Part shown: piece after piece, positions 9,432-18,693 of the stretch | Position numbering within the stretch: position 1 is the stretch's first letter | Layout: the number at the start of each line of letters is the position of its first letter | Assembly: GCF_016125515.1 (NCBI RefSeq) | Contig: NZ_WGLO01000013.1 | Coordinates: 29,156-93,155, forward strand | Direction of reading: 5' to 3' | Length of the DNA stretch: 64,000 nucleotides | DNA from: Hyphomonas sp. | Lineage (GTDB): Bacteria > Pseudomonadota > Alphaproteobacteria > Caulobacterales > Hyphomonadaceae | Made by a program: the position numbers and the translations under genes | The notes under the pieces: model-generated | Databases searched by the model: none | Seen by the model: only the letters and a program-made list of their open reading frames with translations | Told to the model about the DNA's origin: nothing

Positions 9432-10315
9432 GGAATGATCTTCCACGCCGTGACGGTGCCGGGCTCCCAGTTCGGAACGATCACGATATCTCCGTACACG
9501 TTCAGATCGTTCTGAAGGATGCCGTCGGCCTTGGTGTCGATCACCTTGGTGACTGTTCCGTCTTCGCCGACATGGTAGATCTCGCCCGGCCAGCTGGACA
9601 CGAGATAGCCGCCGCCGGGGACGAGGCCGATCCCGTCTGCATCCTTCATGCCGGTGGCGATCACGGTCTCGGCGCCGGGCCCGCGATAGTCGATCAGTTT
9701 GCCATCCGCCATCGTCGCGATCAGCAGCCGGTCGCCATCGCCGAGAACGCCATTGATACCGGCCCAGCCGTCTGACTGGGCGAAGACTGACGCCCCCTCT
9801 GGGGTGATCTTGTGGATCGTCGCGGTGCCGGAATCGGAGACGAGCACATCGTCCTTCCACACCGTCATGTCGTTCAGGAAGCCCGCGCCTTCGATCAGCG
9901 CCTTTCCCTTCGCCTCACCCGTTGCCGCGTCAAACATCGCCACACCGTCCCGGTCTGCGGCATAGAGGATGCCGTCCTTGACGGCGAGACCCGCCGGGGC
10001 GTCCATGCCGTCCACGAACCTGGCCGCCGCCACCGTGCCATCCGCATTCAGCCGCGAGATATAACCGTTGCCGTCCTTGGCATCTTCCGGACCCGGACCG
10101 ATGTTCGAGATGAAATAGCTGCCATCCGACGCGAGCGCCGCGCCCTCCGGTGCCTCGAAGCCCGAGGCGGTCCACATCAGCTCCAGTGAGCCCGGAATGG
10201 GCGCGGGCGGCGCGGCGTCTTCGGCAGGCACAACGAGTTCCGGCTCAACCGGCGCCGGCTGGCTGCAGGCGGCCATCATACCGAGCGAAGCGGCCAGAAT
10301 CAGAAATGTGCGCAT
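9428..10315 (-). CDS. Exported beta-propeller lipoprotein (SMP-30/NHL-like)
   Basis: 295 residues. Signal peptide with lipobox: MRTFLILAASLGMMAACSQP, cysteine at residue 17, followed by a Pro/Ala/Glu linker. The rest is built of repeated propeller blades with 'G-x-x-x-x-VSDSGTATIHKI' and 'DGxGYxSxLNADGT' type strands, close to SMP-30/gluconolactonase-like or NHL proteins; metal-site residues cannot be fixed by eye, so enzyme activity is not claimed. Probably anchored in the envelope. Convergent with grpE, the two stop codons overlapping in one CTAG. Confidence 0.65.
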   Translation of the reverse strand: MRTFLILAASLGMMAACSQPAPVEPELVVPAEDAAPPAPIPGSLELMWTASGFEAPEGAALASDGSYFISNIGPGPEDAKDGNGYISRLNADGTVAAARFVDGMDAPAGLAVKDGILYAADRDGVAMFDAATGEAKGKALIEGAGFLNDMTVWKDDVLVSDSGTATIHKITPEGASVFAQSDGWAGINGVLGDGDRLLIATMADGKLIDYRGPGAETVIATGMKDADGIGLVPGGGYLVSSWPGEIYHVGEDGTVTKVIDTKADGILQNDLNVYGDIVIVPNWEPGTVTAWKIIP

Positions 10316-10400
10316 GCGTTTGTCTCCCCGAATGGCGTGTCGGGGAAACTATGACACGAGTGACGCCCCCAGAGCCAGCCTTCCGGGGCCCCGAGCAGGC

Positions 10401-11489
10401 TCAGACCTGGCTGCGCCGATCCATGCCCTGGCGGTCCAGCATCCAGCCCGGATATTCCGGCGCCAGCGCCGAGACGGCGTCGAGCGCAGCAAGGTCATCG
10501 CTGTCCAGCGCCACATCCAGCGCGCCGAGATTGTCCGCCAGCTGGTCCATCGTCCGCGTCCCGATGATCACGCTGGTCACATGGCCCTGGTGCAGCAGCC
10601 AGCCGAGCGCCACCTGCGGCACCGTCGCGCCGTGCTTTCCGGCGATCCGGCGCATCTCGTCGATGATGTCGAAGCCTTTTTCCTTGTTCACGGGCGGGAA
10701 GTCGAAAATCGTGCGGCGCGCATCATTGGGGCCCGCGCCGTCCCGGCTGAACTTGCCGGACAGGAATCCGCCGGCCAGCGGGCTCCACGGCAGGATGGCC
10801 AGCTGCTGGTCTTTCGCCATCGGCACGACTTCGCGCTCGAGATCGCGCCCGGCGATCGAATAATACATCTGGCAGCTTTCGAACCGGGCCAGCCCGCGCC
10901 GCTCGGCATAGGCCACCGCCTTCATGATCAGCCAGGCAGGCATGTTGCACAGGCCGACATAACGCACCTTGCCGGACCGGACGACCGCGTCGAGCGCCTC
11001 GACGGTTTCCTCGATCGGCGTGAGCGGATCGGTGCCGTGCACCTGGTAGAGGTCGATAAAGTCGAGGCCGAGGCGCTGCAGGCTCGCATCGACCGCATCG
11101 AAAATGTGTTTGCGCGACAGGCCGGAAATGTTGCGGGCCGCCGTCTCGCGCCGCTCGGCCTCTGCCTTCTGGGCCCCGGTCGCATCGTCCGGCACCCGCA
11201 TCGAGACCCGGCCGAAGACCTTGGTGGCCACGACGACCTCGTCGCGCGGCAGCCCGTTATTGCGGATAGCCTGGCCCAGCATCGTCTCGGACACGCCCGC
11301 CGAATAGACGTTCGCGGTGTCAAAGAAGTTGATCCCCGAATCCCACGCCTTGCGCACCAACGCGTCGGCCTCGTCCTGCTGCTGTTTGCCGATGAATTTC
11401 CAGATGCCGCCATCCCCGCCAAAAGTCATCGTGCCGAGGCAGAGTTTCGATACGATCAGGCCGGTCCGTCCAAGTTTCGCATATTTCAT
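10401..11489 (-). CDS. Aldo/keto reductase
   Basis: 362 residues. MKYAKLGRTGLIVSKLCLGT is the usual start of the YajO/Tas-like AKR group; DTANVYSAG contains the catalytic Asp and Tyr, the conserved Lys is in VVVATKVF, and the catalytic His is expected in YQVHGTD. The C-terminal SVIIGTRTMDQLADNL binds NADP(H). Cytoplasmic NADPH-dependent carbonyl reductase; the substrate cannot be predicted from context. Monocistronic, transcribed away from dnaK. Confidence 0.9.
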   Translation of the reverse strand: MKYAKLGRTGLIVSKLCLGTMTFGGDGGIWKFIGKQQQDEADALVRKAWDSGINFFDTANVYSAGVSETMLGQAIRNNGLPRDEVVVATKVFGRVSMRVPDDATGAQKAEAERRETAARNISGLSRKHIFDAVDASLQRLGLDFIDLYQVHGTDPLTPIEETVEALDAVVRSGKVRYVGLCNMPAWLIMKAVAYAERRGLARFESCQMYYSIAGRDLEREVVPMAKDQQLAILPWSPLAGGFLSGKFSRDGAGPNDARRTIFDFPPVNKEKGFDIIDEMRRIAGKHGATVPQVALGWLLHQGHVTSVIIGTRTMDQLADNLGALDVALDSDDLAALDAVSALAPEYPGWMLDRQGMDRRSQV

Positions 11490-11688
11490 CTAGGGCAAAT
11501 CCTCTGTCTGGCGGGCTAAGATGGGGGGCAAAACGGATATGTCGAGCCAAACCGCCGGCCAGCTCCTCGCCGGATCGCCCGGCAGGGCGCCTTCTCGCGC
11601 CTACTGAGAACCGTTTTCAAAGCCGCGCAGGCCTGTGCTTGCTGGGAACGCGGCAGATCGTCCACGTCATCCAAATGTGCATCCGCCC

Positions 11689-11717
11689 CTTGAGCGGCGG
11701 GGTATTCTTCCCATATC
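11689..11717 (+). promoter_or_regulatory. Putative sigma-32 heat-shock promoter of dnaK
   Basis: CTTGAGC at 11689-11695 and CCCATATC at 11710-11717, separated by 14 bases, fit the RpoH consensus (CTTGAAA, 13-15 bases, CCCCATnT). Transcription would start near 11724, giving a leader of about 135 bases before the dnaK ATG at 11859. The intergenic region (11490-11858) shows no other gene. Confidence 0.6.
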
Positions 11718-11858
11718 GCAGACCGAACAGGTGAGTGGATTTAAAATCCGTCGTCACCGCTCAAAACGTGAAACTTGAAAGAGCCATTGGCGGCCGGGGC
11801 TGCTGAGCAGACCGAACCCAAACCCCGCGAACGGCAGCTGACAGAAGAGAGAGACAGT

Positions 11859-13751
11859 ATGAGCAAGATCATTGGCATCGACCTCGGCACCACCAACTCG
11901 TGCGTGGCCGTCATGGAAGGCGGCGAAGCAAAGGTCATCGAGAACGCCGAAGGCAACCGCACCACCCCCTCCGTCGTGGCCTTCACCGAAAGTGGTGAGC
12001 GCCTGATCGGCCAGCCCGCCCGCCGGCAGGCCGTCACCAACCCAGACTTCACCTTCTACGCCATCAAGCGCCTGATCGGGCGCACCTTCGACGACCCGAC
12101 GGCCCAGAAGGACAAGGCGATGAGCCCCTTCGGCATCGTCAAGGCGCCGAACGGCGACGCCTGGGTCAAGGGCCGCGACAAGGACTACGCCCCGCAGGAG
12201 ATCTCGGCCTTCATTCTCACCAAGATGAAGGAAACCGCCGAGGCCTATCTCGGCGCGAAGGTCACGCAGGCGGTCATCACGGTTCCGGCCTACTTCAACG
12301 ACGCCCAGCGTCAGGCCACCAAGGATGCCGGCAAGATTGCCGGCCTTGAAGTGCTGCGCATCATCAACGAGCCAACCGCAGCCGCCCTCGCCTATGGCCT
12401 CGACAAGTCGGGCAACAAGACGATTGCGGTCTACGACCTTGGCGGCGGTACGTTCGACGTCTCGCTGCTCGAGATCGGCGACGGCGTGTTCGAAGTGCTC
12501 TCCACCAACGGCGATACCTTCCTCGGCGGTGAAGATTTCGACCTGCGCATCGTCGACTTCCTGACCAGCGAGTTCAAGAAGGATCAGGGCATCGACCTGA
12601 AAGCCGACAAGCTCGCCCTTCAGCGCCTGAAGGAAGAAGCCGAGAAAGCCAAGAAAGAGCTGTCCTCGACCACGCAGTACGAAGTGAACCTGCCGTTCAT
12701 CACGGCAGACGCGACCGGCCCGAAACACCTCAACATCAAGCTGACGCGCGCCAAGTACGAAAGCCTTGTCCAGGACCTCGTCGACCGCACGATCGAGCCT
12801 TGCAAGAAGGCCCTGAAAGACGCGGGCAAGACCCCGGCGGACATCGATGAAGTCGTCCTCGTGGGCGGCATGACCCGCATGCCGGCCGTGCAGGACGCGG
12901 TGAAGAAGTTCTTCGGCAAGGAACCCCACAAGGGCGTGAACCCGGATGAAGTGGTTGCCATCGGTGCGGCGATCCAGGGCGGCGTCCTGCAGGGCGACGT
13001 AAAGGACGTGGTCCTGCTCGACGTGACCCCGCTCTCGCTGGGCATTGAGACGCTGGGCGGCGTGTTCACCCGCCTGATCGAGCGCAACACGACCATCCCG
13101 ACGAAGAAGTCCCAGGTCTTCTCGACCGCCGAGGACAACCAGCCAGCCGTGACGATCAAGGTTGCGCAGGGCGAGCGCGAGATGGCCGCTGACAACAAGC
13201 AGCTCGGCCAGTTCAACCTCGAAGGCATTGCCCCTGCCCCACGCGGTCTGCCGCAGATCGAAGTCACGTTCGACATCGACGCCAACGGCATCGTCTCGGT
13301 CTCGGCCAAGGACAAGGCCACCGGCAAGGAACAGCAGATCACCATCCAGGCGGATGGCGGCCTGTCGGAAGCCGACATCAAGAAGATGATGGCCGAAGCC
13401 GAAGCCAATGCGGGCGCCGACAAGGCCCGCCGCGAACTGGTGGAGGCCAAGAACCATGCCGAAGCGCTGATCCATCAGACCGAGAAGCAGCTGGTTGAGC
13501 ACGGCTCGAAAGTGTCCGATGCGGTCAAGGGCGAAATCGAATCGGCCATTGCCGACCTGAAGACAGCCGCCGCCGGTGACAACACCGCCGACATTCAGGC
13601 CAAGCATCAGGCGCTCATGACGGCCGCGATGAAACTCGGCGAAGCGATCTATGCTGCCGCCGGCACGGCCGCTGCCGAAGCGGACGGCGCCAAGGATGAC
13701 GGCGTGGTGGACGCCGACTTCGAAGAAGTCGACGACGCAAAGAGCGCTTGA
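11859..13751 (+). CDS. dnaK: Chaperone protein DnaK (Hsp70)
   Basis: 630 residues from ATG 11859 ([20 protein letters not shown]), chosen because Hsp70 proteins start exactly there; the frame is open upstream but carries no homology. ATPase domain signatures [22 protein letters not shown] and [14 protein letters not shown]; substrate-binding domain with [15 protein letters not shown]-terminal [13 protein letters not shown] acidic tail. The ribosome site is AGAGAGA before the start. dnaJ does not follow it, unlike in Caulobacter and many relatives. It works with GrpE encoded upstream. The gene is followed by a strong terminator. Confidence 0.98.
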   Translation: MSKIIGIDLGTTNSCVAVMEGGEAKVIENAEGNRTTPSVVAFTESGERLIGQPARRQAVTNPDFTFYAIKRLIGRTFDDPTAQKDKAMSPFGIVKAPNGDAWVKGRDKDYAPQEISAFILTKMKETAEAYLGAKVTQAVITVPAYFNDAQRQATKDAGKIAGLEVLRIINEPTAAALAYGLDKSGNKTIAVYDLGGGTFDVSLLEIGDGVFEVLSTNGDTFLGGEDFDLRIVDFLTSEFKKDQGIDLKADKLALQRLKEEAEKAKKELSSTTQYEVNLPFITADATGPKHLNIKLTRAKYESLVQDLVDRTIEPCKKALKDAGKTPADIDEVVLVGGMTRMPAVQDAVKKFFGKEPHKGVNPDEVVAIGAAIQGGVLQGDVKDVVLLDVTPLSLGIETLGGVFTRLIERNTTIPTKKSQVFSTAEDNQPAVTIKVAQGEREMAADNKQLGQFNLEGIAPAPRGLPQIEVTFDIDANGIVSVSAKDKATGKEQQITIQADGGLSEADIKKMMAEAEANAGADKARRELVEAKNHAEALIHQTEKQLVEHGSKVSDAVKGEIESAIADLKTAAAGDNTADIQAKHQALMTAAMKLGEAIYAAAGTAAAEADGAKDDGVVDADFEEVDDAKSA

Positions 13752-13773
13752 GGCATCCTCCTCTCAAAGACAG

Positions 13774-13807
13774 AACCCGCCGGAGCGATCCGGCGGGTTT
13801 TTTCTTT
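13774..13807 (+). terminator. Rho-independent terminator after dnaK
   Basis: Perfect 10-bp stem AACCCGCCGG (13774-13783) with CCGGCGGGTT (13790-13799), six-base loop, then a T-rich tract to 13807. Located 23 bases after the dnaK stop. Confidence 0.9.
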
Positions 13808-13847
13808 GGAGGCGCCGGCGCTCCTGCCGGAAGACGCGGCCAGAATC

Positions 13848-14837
13848 CTAGATCACCACAACCACCTTGCCGGTCGCCTTGCGCTCCATCAGCTCACGGA
13901 TGGCCTCGCCGCCTTTTTCGAGCGGATAGGTGTTCGAGATGTGCGGGCGCACCTTGCCGGCCTTGTAGAGCTCGAACAGTTCCTTGACGTTCTGCGCATG
14001 CGCCTTGGGATCGCGCGCCACGGCGGCGCCCCAGAACACACCGCGCACGTCGCAGCTTTTCAGCAGCGTGAGGTTCAGCGGCAGTTTCGGAATACCGGCC
14101 GGGAAGCCGATCACGAGGAAACGCCCTTCCCAGTTCAGCGCGCGCACCGCCGGCTCGGCATAATTTCCGCCCACACCGTCATAGACGATGTCAACGCCGC
14201 CGCCGGAGATCGCCTTGATGTCGTCGGCAAATTTCTTCTGGCCGTCGCGGTCAAGCTCGCTCGCATAGACGAGGCCGAGATCAGCGCCCTTGGACAGACA
14301 GAAATCGACCTTCGCCTGCGACGAGGCCGCAGCGATCACTTTCAGGCCCATCGCCTTGCCGAGTTCGACCGCGGCAATACCGACCCCGCCCGCCGCGCCG
14401 AGCACCAGCAGCGTTTCGCCCGGCTTGGGATCAGCCCGGTCCTTCAGCGCATAATACGAGGTGCCGTAGGTCATCATGAAGGCGGCAGCCTCATCGAACG
14501 GCATGTTGTCCGGAATCGGCATCACGGAGTGGGCGGCGGCCAGCGCGTATTCCGCCATTCCGCCGCTACCGACCGAGGCCAGCACCCGGTCGCCCGGTTT
14601 CACATGACTGACGCCTTCGCCCAGCGCGGAGACAAATCCGGCCACTTCGCCGCCCGGCGAGAACGGGCGCGGCGGTTTGAACTGGTAAAGGTCCTGGATC
14701 ATCAGCGAATCGGGGAAGTTCACCCCGCACGCCTTCACCTCCACCAGCACCTGGCCTTTGCCCGGCGTGGGCGTGGCTACGTCTTCGATCACGAGGGCCT
14801 CCGGCCCGCCTACGGTTTTCGACAGCACGGCTTTCAT
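13848..14837 (-). CDS. NADPH:quinone oxidoreductase, MDR superfamily
   Basis: 329 residues. [20 protein letters not shown] and [19 protein letters not shown] mark a zinc-free quinone oxidoreductase of the medium-chain dehydrogenase family; PGGEVAGFV and the Rossmann motif [19 protein letters not shown] follow. It probably reduces quinones or enoyl/alkenal substrates with NADPH in the cytoplasm. Its stop lies about 40 bases past the dnaK terminator on the opposite strand. Divergent from the isoaspartyl peptidase gene. Confidence 0.9.
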   Translation of the reverse strand: MKAVLSKTVGGPEALVIEDVATPTPGKGQVLVEVKACGVNFPDSLMIQDLYQFKPPRPFSPGGEVAGFVSALGEGVSHVKPGDRVLASVGSGGMAEYALAAAHSVMPIPDNMPFDEAAAFMMTYGTSYYALKDRADPKPGETLLVLGAAGGVGIAAVELGKAMGLKVIAAASSQAKVDFCLSKGADLGLVYASELDRDGQKKFADDIKAISGGGVDIVYDGVGGNYAEPAVRALNWEGRFLVIGFPAGIPKLPLNLTLLKSCDVRGVFWGAAVARDPKAHAQNVKELFELYKAGKVRPHISNTYPLEKGGEAIRELMERKATGKVVVVI

Positions 14838-14935
14838 GCGCCACTCCCTTCACGGCTTGTTGTTTGTCCGCCCTGACGGTAGCCATGCGCCACACCCACG
14901 CCAAGCCTGACGCGAGGGGAAAGAGGCAAAAAGAG

Positions 14936-15820
14936 ATGGCAAAAATCTGGGCACTGGCCCTGCATGGCGGCGCGGGACCGATCTTCGGGCGCGACTATGC
15001 GCCGGAAGAGGCGCACATCCGGGGCCTTCTGCGCGACGGCGCCGGCCGGCTGGCCGCCGGCGAGGCCGCCCTCGACGTGGTTGAAGCCATGGTGATGGAG
15101 CTCGAAGCCTCGGGTCTCTACGTGGCGGGGCGCGGCGCCAGCCCCAATACGGCCGGAAACTGGGAACTCGACGCTGCCATCATGGACGGGCGTACCCGCC
15201 GCGCCGGCGCTGTCGGCGCCCTGCAGGGCTTCGAGAGCCCCATCCAGGCCGCCCGGGCCGTGATGGAGCGCACGCCCAACGTGATGCTCGTGGGCGATGG
15301 CGCCGCCAGCCTCGCCGACGCTGCGGGTCTTGCGCGCGTGCTCGACCCCTACAGCTATTACGGTGCCGTCGATGAAGACACCGTCCAGGAAGATGATCCG
15401 CCCCCCGGCTCGAACATGGGAACGGTCGGCGCCGTTGCGCTCGATGTCTACGGCGACCTGGCTGCTGCCACGTCCACCGGCGGCGTTCTCTCCAAGACGC
15501 CCGGCCGCATCGGCGACACGCCGATCATCGGCGCCGGCACCTGGGCCGACGAGCGCTGCGCGGTCTCGTGCACCGGCCTCGGCGAGTATTTCATCCGCGC
15601 CAACGCCGCGGCCGACGTCTCCGCACGGATCCGCTATGGCAACCAGCCGTTTGCATCCTCCGTCCAGGGCGCCCTCGATGATGTGAAGCGCCTCGGCGGC
15701 AATGGCGGCATGATCGCTGTCTCCGCCTCCGGCGAACTCGCCTGGGGCTTCAACTCGTCCGGCCTGAAGCGCGGCCTCGCCGACTCGCGTGGCCGGTTTG
15801 AAGTGGGCACATTCCTGTGA
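14936..15820 (+). CDS. Isoaspartyl peptidase/L-asparaginase (Ntn hydrolase, T2 family)
   Basis: 294 residues from ATG 14936, chosen because the family begins with the LHGGAG strand and AAAGAGG precedes it; ATG/GTG-type starts upstream add 24 unlike residues. The nucleophile Thr follows the autocleavage site in [38 protein letters not shown] and IIGAGTWAD are the substrate-binding blocks. The precursor cleaves itself into alpha and beta subunits and hydrolyses isoaspartyl dipeptides and asparagine. The first gene of a tightly packed trio: the next start overlaps as GTGA. Confidence 0.92.
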   Translation: MAKIWALALHGGAGPIFGRDYAPEEAHIRGLLRDGAGRLAAGEAALDVVEAMVMELEASGLYVAGRGASPNTAGNWELDAAIMDGRTRRAGAVGALQGFESPIQAARAVMERTPNVMLVGDGAASLADAAGLARVLDPYSYYGAVDEDTVQEDDPPPGSNMGTVGAVALDVYGDLAAATSTGGVLSKTPGRIGDTPIIGAGTWADERCAVSCTGLGEYFIRANAAADVSARIRYGNQPFASSVQGALDDVKRLGGNGGMIAVSASGELAWGFNSSGLKRGLADSRGRFEVGTFL

Positions 15821-16143
15821 TCGCCGTGTTCTGGATCCTTGTCGCCGCGCTCGGCTTCGCCATCCTGCTGGCAGCGCAGATGCGGATGCTCTTGTCCATC
15901 GTGCTGCGCCGCGCGCTCGCGGACAAGTTCGGCGGCAAGCACAAGGACGCGCGCTATCGCACCGCCCTTTTTGAAGTCGGGCGCGGCGCACCCACCAGCG
16001 AAGACACGCTTTACCTCACCACGGAATATCCCCGTCCCCTCGCCCATCTCGCACTGGCGCGGCGCGTGTCGCTGATCGCACCCGGCCTCCTGCTGATCGT
16101 CGTCCTTGCCGGGCGCTTTGCCCTTGGAGTCTTCGGACCATGA
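15817..16143 (+). CDS. Small two-TM membrane protein, unknown
   Basis: 108 residues. N-terminal segment [19 protein letters not shown] and C-terminal segment [20 protein letters not shown] are membrane helices flanking a basic cytoplasmic or periplasmic loop with [17 protein letters not shown] start 15817 overlaps the peptidase stop (GTGA) and its stop overlaps the following methyltransferase start (ATGA), so it is translated as part of that operon. No family recognised. Confidence 0.7.
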   Translation: MIAVFWILVAALGFAILLAAQMRMLLSIVLRRALADKFGGKHKDARYRTALFEVGRGAPTSEDTLYLTTEYPRPLAHLALARRVSLIAPGLLLIVVLAGRFALGVFGP

Positions 16144-16676
16144 GGGGATATTTCGCCATCGGCGCCGAACGCATTTCCAAGCCGCGCAACCTGGGTGCCC
16201 TGATGCGCACAGGCCATGCCTTCGGCGCGAGCTTTGTCTTCTCGATCAATGCCGCCAAGGACATCAAGGCCGCGCATTCGGCGGACACGTCCAAGAGCGA
16301 TGGCCAGATCCCGTTCTACCAATGGGACTCGATCAACGAAATGCAACTGCCGCGCGGCTGCCAGCTGGTGGGCGTGGAACTCACGGACGACGCCGTGATG
16401 TTGCCGACCTTCCGGCATCCTCCGCAGGCGGCCTATATCCTTGGACCGGAAAAGGGAAACCTCTCACCCGCGATCATGGAACGCTGCGCCCACATCGTGA
16501 AGATCCCGACCAAGTTCTGCATCAATGTCAGCCTGGCGGGCGCGCTGGTCATGTACGACCGTCACCTTTCGATGGGCAGCCATGCGCCGCGCCCGATCAT
16601 GCCGGGCGGGCCGGATGCACCGCGCCGGAAACATGTTCCGGGCCCGGATCGTCAGAAACCGGGCAGCGAGTCCTGA
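16140..16676 (+). CDS. TrmH/SpoU-family RNA 2'-O-methyltransferase
   Basis: 178 residues. The three SPOUT motifs are clear: KPRNLGALMRTGHAFGA (motif 1), AYILGPEKGNLSP (motif 2) and FCINVSLAGALVMYDR (motif 3), which together form the trefoil-knot SAM site. It is a 2'-O-ribose methyltransferase; whether the target is tRNA or rRNA is not predictable, and it lacks the N-terminal substrate domain of RlmB. Start overlaps the preceding gene (ATGA). Convergent with the ChrR-like gene, with no gap between them. Confidence 0.85.
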   Translation: MRGYFAIGAERISKPRNLGALMRTGHAFGASFVFSINAAKDIKAAHSADTSKSDGQIPFYQWDSINEMQLPRGCQLVGVELTDDAVMLPTFRHPPQAAYILGPEKGNLSPAIMERCAHIVKIPTKFCINVSLAGALVMYDRHLSMGSHAPRPIMPGGPDAPRRKHVPGPDRQKPGSES

Positions 16677-17348
16677 TCAGTCGCCCAGCAGGCGCTGCAG
16701 GAAGCCCATCACGCCAGTGAAGCGCAGGCCGCCATCGCGCACCGCCAAGGCGTAGCAGATCTCGCCCTCGTCCCCGACCGGCTGGTGCAGGTCGTTCGGG
16801 CCGTTGATCACCACTTCGCCCGGACCATAGCTGCCGCGCTCGTCAGAAAACCCGCCGGCCACGACCAGAGTGTATTCGTTGCCCGCATGGGCGTGGCGCG
16901 GAATGCGCGCGCCCGGCGAGATCCGGTAGAGTTCGGTTTCAAGCTGGTCGCCGCTGCGCAGGTTGAGGCGTTTCAGGCCCCGCCCCATCGATTGCCAGCC
17001 GGTCTGCACAATGGCATCCAGCGCCGCGCTGCGCAGGGGTTCAGGCAGCGCCAGAACCTCGTCCATGGCCTCGCCGGCCGCGCGGCCCGCTTTGACCGAA
17101 AGGTCGGCGCTCACCTCAATCGCATCGATTTCCGCCAGCGCCCGGTCGAGCGCGCCCGCACTCAGCGCGGCCTCCGGCGCAGTCTCCAGCAGACCGCCGG
17201 CGATCATTTCGCTGGCCGCCACAGAGCGGCGGATTTCGGGCCGCAGCACGCTCTGCGTCTCCACCATCAGGGTGAAGGCGGGATCAAGGCAACCGGCCGC
17301 ATAGGCGGCATAGAGTTCGCTGAAAGAGGGGGCGGCAGTATCTGTCAT
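16677..17348 (-). CDS. ChrR-like cupin anti-sigma factor lacking the zinc-binding ASD residues
   Basis: 223 residues from ATG 17348. The N-terminal anti-sigma part LYAAYAAGCLDPAFTLMVET aligns with ChrR, but where ChrR has H-x3-C-x2-C this protein has Q32, R36 and I39, so the zinc site that holds the anti-sigma fold is gone. The C-terminal cupin keeps its metal ligands: IPRHAHAGNEYT (H152, H154, E158) and a later His in NDLHQP. In Rhodobacter ChrR inhibits RpoE until singlet oxygen or peroxide releases it. It lies directly after the ECF sigma gene in the same orientation, 68 bases downstream. Confidence 0.82.
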   Translation of the reverse strand: MTDTAAPSFSELYAAYAAGCLDPAFTLMVETQSVLRPEIRRSVAASEMIAGGLLETAPEAALSAGALDRALAEIDAIEVSADLSVKAGRAAGEAMDEVLALPEPLRSAALDAIVQTGWQSMGRGLKRLNLRSGDQLETELYRISPGARIPRHAHAGNEYTLVVAGGFSDERGSYGPGEVVINGPNDLHQPVGDEGEICYALAVRDGGLRFTGVMGFLQRLLGD

Positions 17349-17416
17349 TGGGTCTCGGTATTCTGGGCGTCTGTCAGGAAGATTGTCCGGCAGGGGCAAT
17401 CGTCAAGGCCGGCCGG

Positions 17417-17998
17417 TCATTCACGTTCATGCAGGCCTCCCCTAAGCTTCTGGAAAGCCAGCCGGATCCGGGATTTTACCGTGCCCAGCGGCAGATTGAA
17501 GGCTGCGGCGATCTCGGAATGGGACAGCCCCTCATAGAAAGCCGCCCGCAGCAGGTTCTGCTGGTCCTGCGGCAGTTTCAGCAGTTCGGCCCGCACGGCC
17601 TCTTCCATCTGGTCCTGCGCCATCAGCGCATCCGGCTGCTCGATCTCCGGCGGGCGCAGGATCGGGTCATCGGCGGGCAGTTCCGGCCGGCGTTGCCGGC
17701 GCTGCGCGTCGATGCGGCGGTTACGGGCGATCCGGAACAGCCAGGTCGACACCGAGGCCTGCTTGCGATCGTAGAGATCTGCCTTGCGCCACAGCGAGAC
17801 CATCACGTCCTGCGCCAGCTCCTCCGCCTCCCCGTCCGAGGCGCCGAGGCGCAGCATGTAGCTCTTCAGGCGGGGCGCGTAGAAGGCAAACAGCTCCGCA
17901 AAGGCCTCGCGCGAGCGCGTCTGCGCGATCGCCGCGATACAGTCGGCGTGCCGCTCACGTTGAGCGGTGTCCCCTGTACGGACCGGTTTATCGAACAC
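17417..17998 (-). CDS. ECF RNA polymerase sigma factor (RpoE/ECF11-like)
   Basis: 193 residues. Region 2: EAFAELFAFYAPRLKSYMLR, then AEELAQDVMVSLWRKADLYD and STWLFRIARNRRIDAQRR; region 4: LPQDQQNLLRAAFYEGLSHS followed by EIAAAFNLPLGTVKSRIRLA. This sequence and the adjacent ChrR-like gene point to the ECF11 group that drives the singlet-oxygen/organic peroxide response. Start is GTG 17998. Divergent from the IalB-like gene; a 14-base palindrome at 18027-18040 lies just upstream. Confidence 0.92.
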   Translation of the reverse strand: MFDKPVRTGDTAQRERHADCIAAIAQTRSREAFAELFAFYAPRLKSYMLRLGASDGEAEELAQDVMVSLWRKADLYDRKQASVSTWLFRIARNRRIDAQRRQRRPELPADDPILRPPEIEQPDALMAQDQMEEAVRAELLKLPQDQQNLLRAAFYEGLSHSEIAAAFNLPLGTVKSRIRLAFQKLRGGLHERE

Positions 17999-18026
17999 GC
18001 GTAAGCTCTTCCCCTGGGCAGTCGTC

Positions 18027-18040
18027 GCAGTTTCAACTGC
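18027..18040. repeat. Short inverted repeat in the sigma/IalB divergent promoter region
   Basis: GCAGTT and AACTGC arms separated by TC, between the divergent ECF sigma (17998) and IalB-like (18169) genes. Size and position suit a regulator site, but no regulator can be named and the repeat could be chance. Confidence 0.3.
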
Positions 18041-18168
18041 TCATGGCTGTAAAGCAACCAGGGTGGTTAACCCATCCGTGCGAGACGCGTTATATGTGAT
18101 TCCCGTGGTCGCGCACGCGCGCGACTGCCCTTACAGTTAAGTCGCAGCCAGCCTATGGGAAGAGACCA

Positions 18169-18690
18169 TTGAACACACCTTTCAAGCCCTTGCGCCGCTT
18201 CTTGCAACTCGCGCTCATGATCGCGCCCATCTGCCTCGCCGCGCCGGCCTTTGCTGAGCCGACCGCCGTGGGCCGGTTCAAGGACTGGGCGGTCTTCACC
18301 GAACCGGCTGGCGACGACCTGATCTGCTATGCGGCGACCGAAGCGACCTCCAAGTCGCCCTCCAAGGCCAATCACGGTGCGGTCTGGTACTATGTGACCA
18401 GCTGGAAGTCCGGCAAGGCGAAGGCCCAGCCGAGCATCAAGGTCGGGTTCAATTTCAGGGAAGGCTCCAGTCCGAAGGCCAAGGTCGGCCGCTCCGTCTG
18501 GACCCTGTTCACGGCCGGCGCCGAAGCTTTTGCCGAGGATGCGGATGACCCGGCCATCGTTGAAGCGCTGCGCAAGGGCTCCAGCCTCGCCGTCGAAGGC
18601 ACGTCTGCGCGCGGCACCAAGGTGTCCTACAAGTTCTCACTGAGCGGCTCCTCCGCCGCCATCGACAAGGCCGCCGAGGCCTGCAGGTAA
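18169..18690 (+). CDS. Invasion-associated locus B (IalB) family exported protein
   Basis: 173 residues. Signal peptide LQLALMIAPICLAAPAFA with cleavage before EPTAVG. The mature part VGRFKDWAVFTEPAGDDLIC, YAATEATSKSPSK and WYYVTSWKSG follows the IalB pattern (G-x-F-x-DW-x-V, then a cysteine). IalB proteins are periplasmic, named for Bartonella erythrocyte invasion but widespread in non-pathogens, where the role is unknown. The TTG start at 18169 is decided by GGGAAGAG 10 bases upstream and by the lack of any in-frame ATG. Confidence 0.82.
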   Translation: MNTPFKPLRRFLQLALMIAPICLAAPAFAEPTAVGRFKDWAVFTEPAGDDLICYAATEATSKSPSKANHGAVWYYVTSWKSGKAKAQPSIKVGFNFREGSSPKAKVGRSVWTLFTAGAEAFAEDADDPAIVEALRKGSSLAVEGTSARGTKVSYKFSLSGSSAAIDKAAEACR

Positions 18691-18693
18691 GCG

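Noticed and set aside
11761..11790. CTTGAAAGAG just before dnaK as a sigma-32 -35 box
   Set aside because: No matching -10 at the right distance; the site at 11689-11717 fits better.
11754..13607. A 617-codon open frame opposite dnaK
   Set aside because: Antisense shadow of dnaK caused by high GC and codon bias; composition is Gly/Val/Arg-rich without domains.
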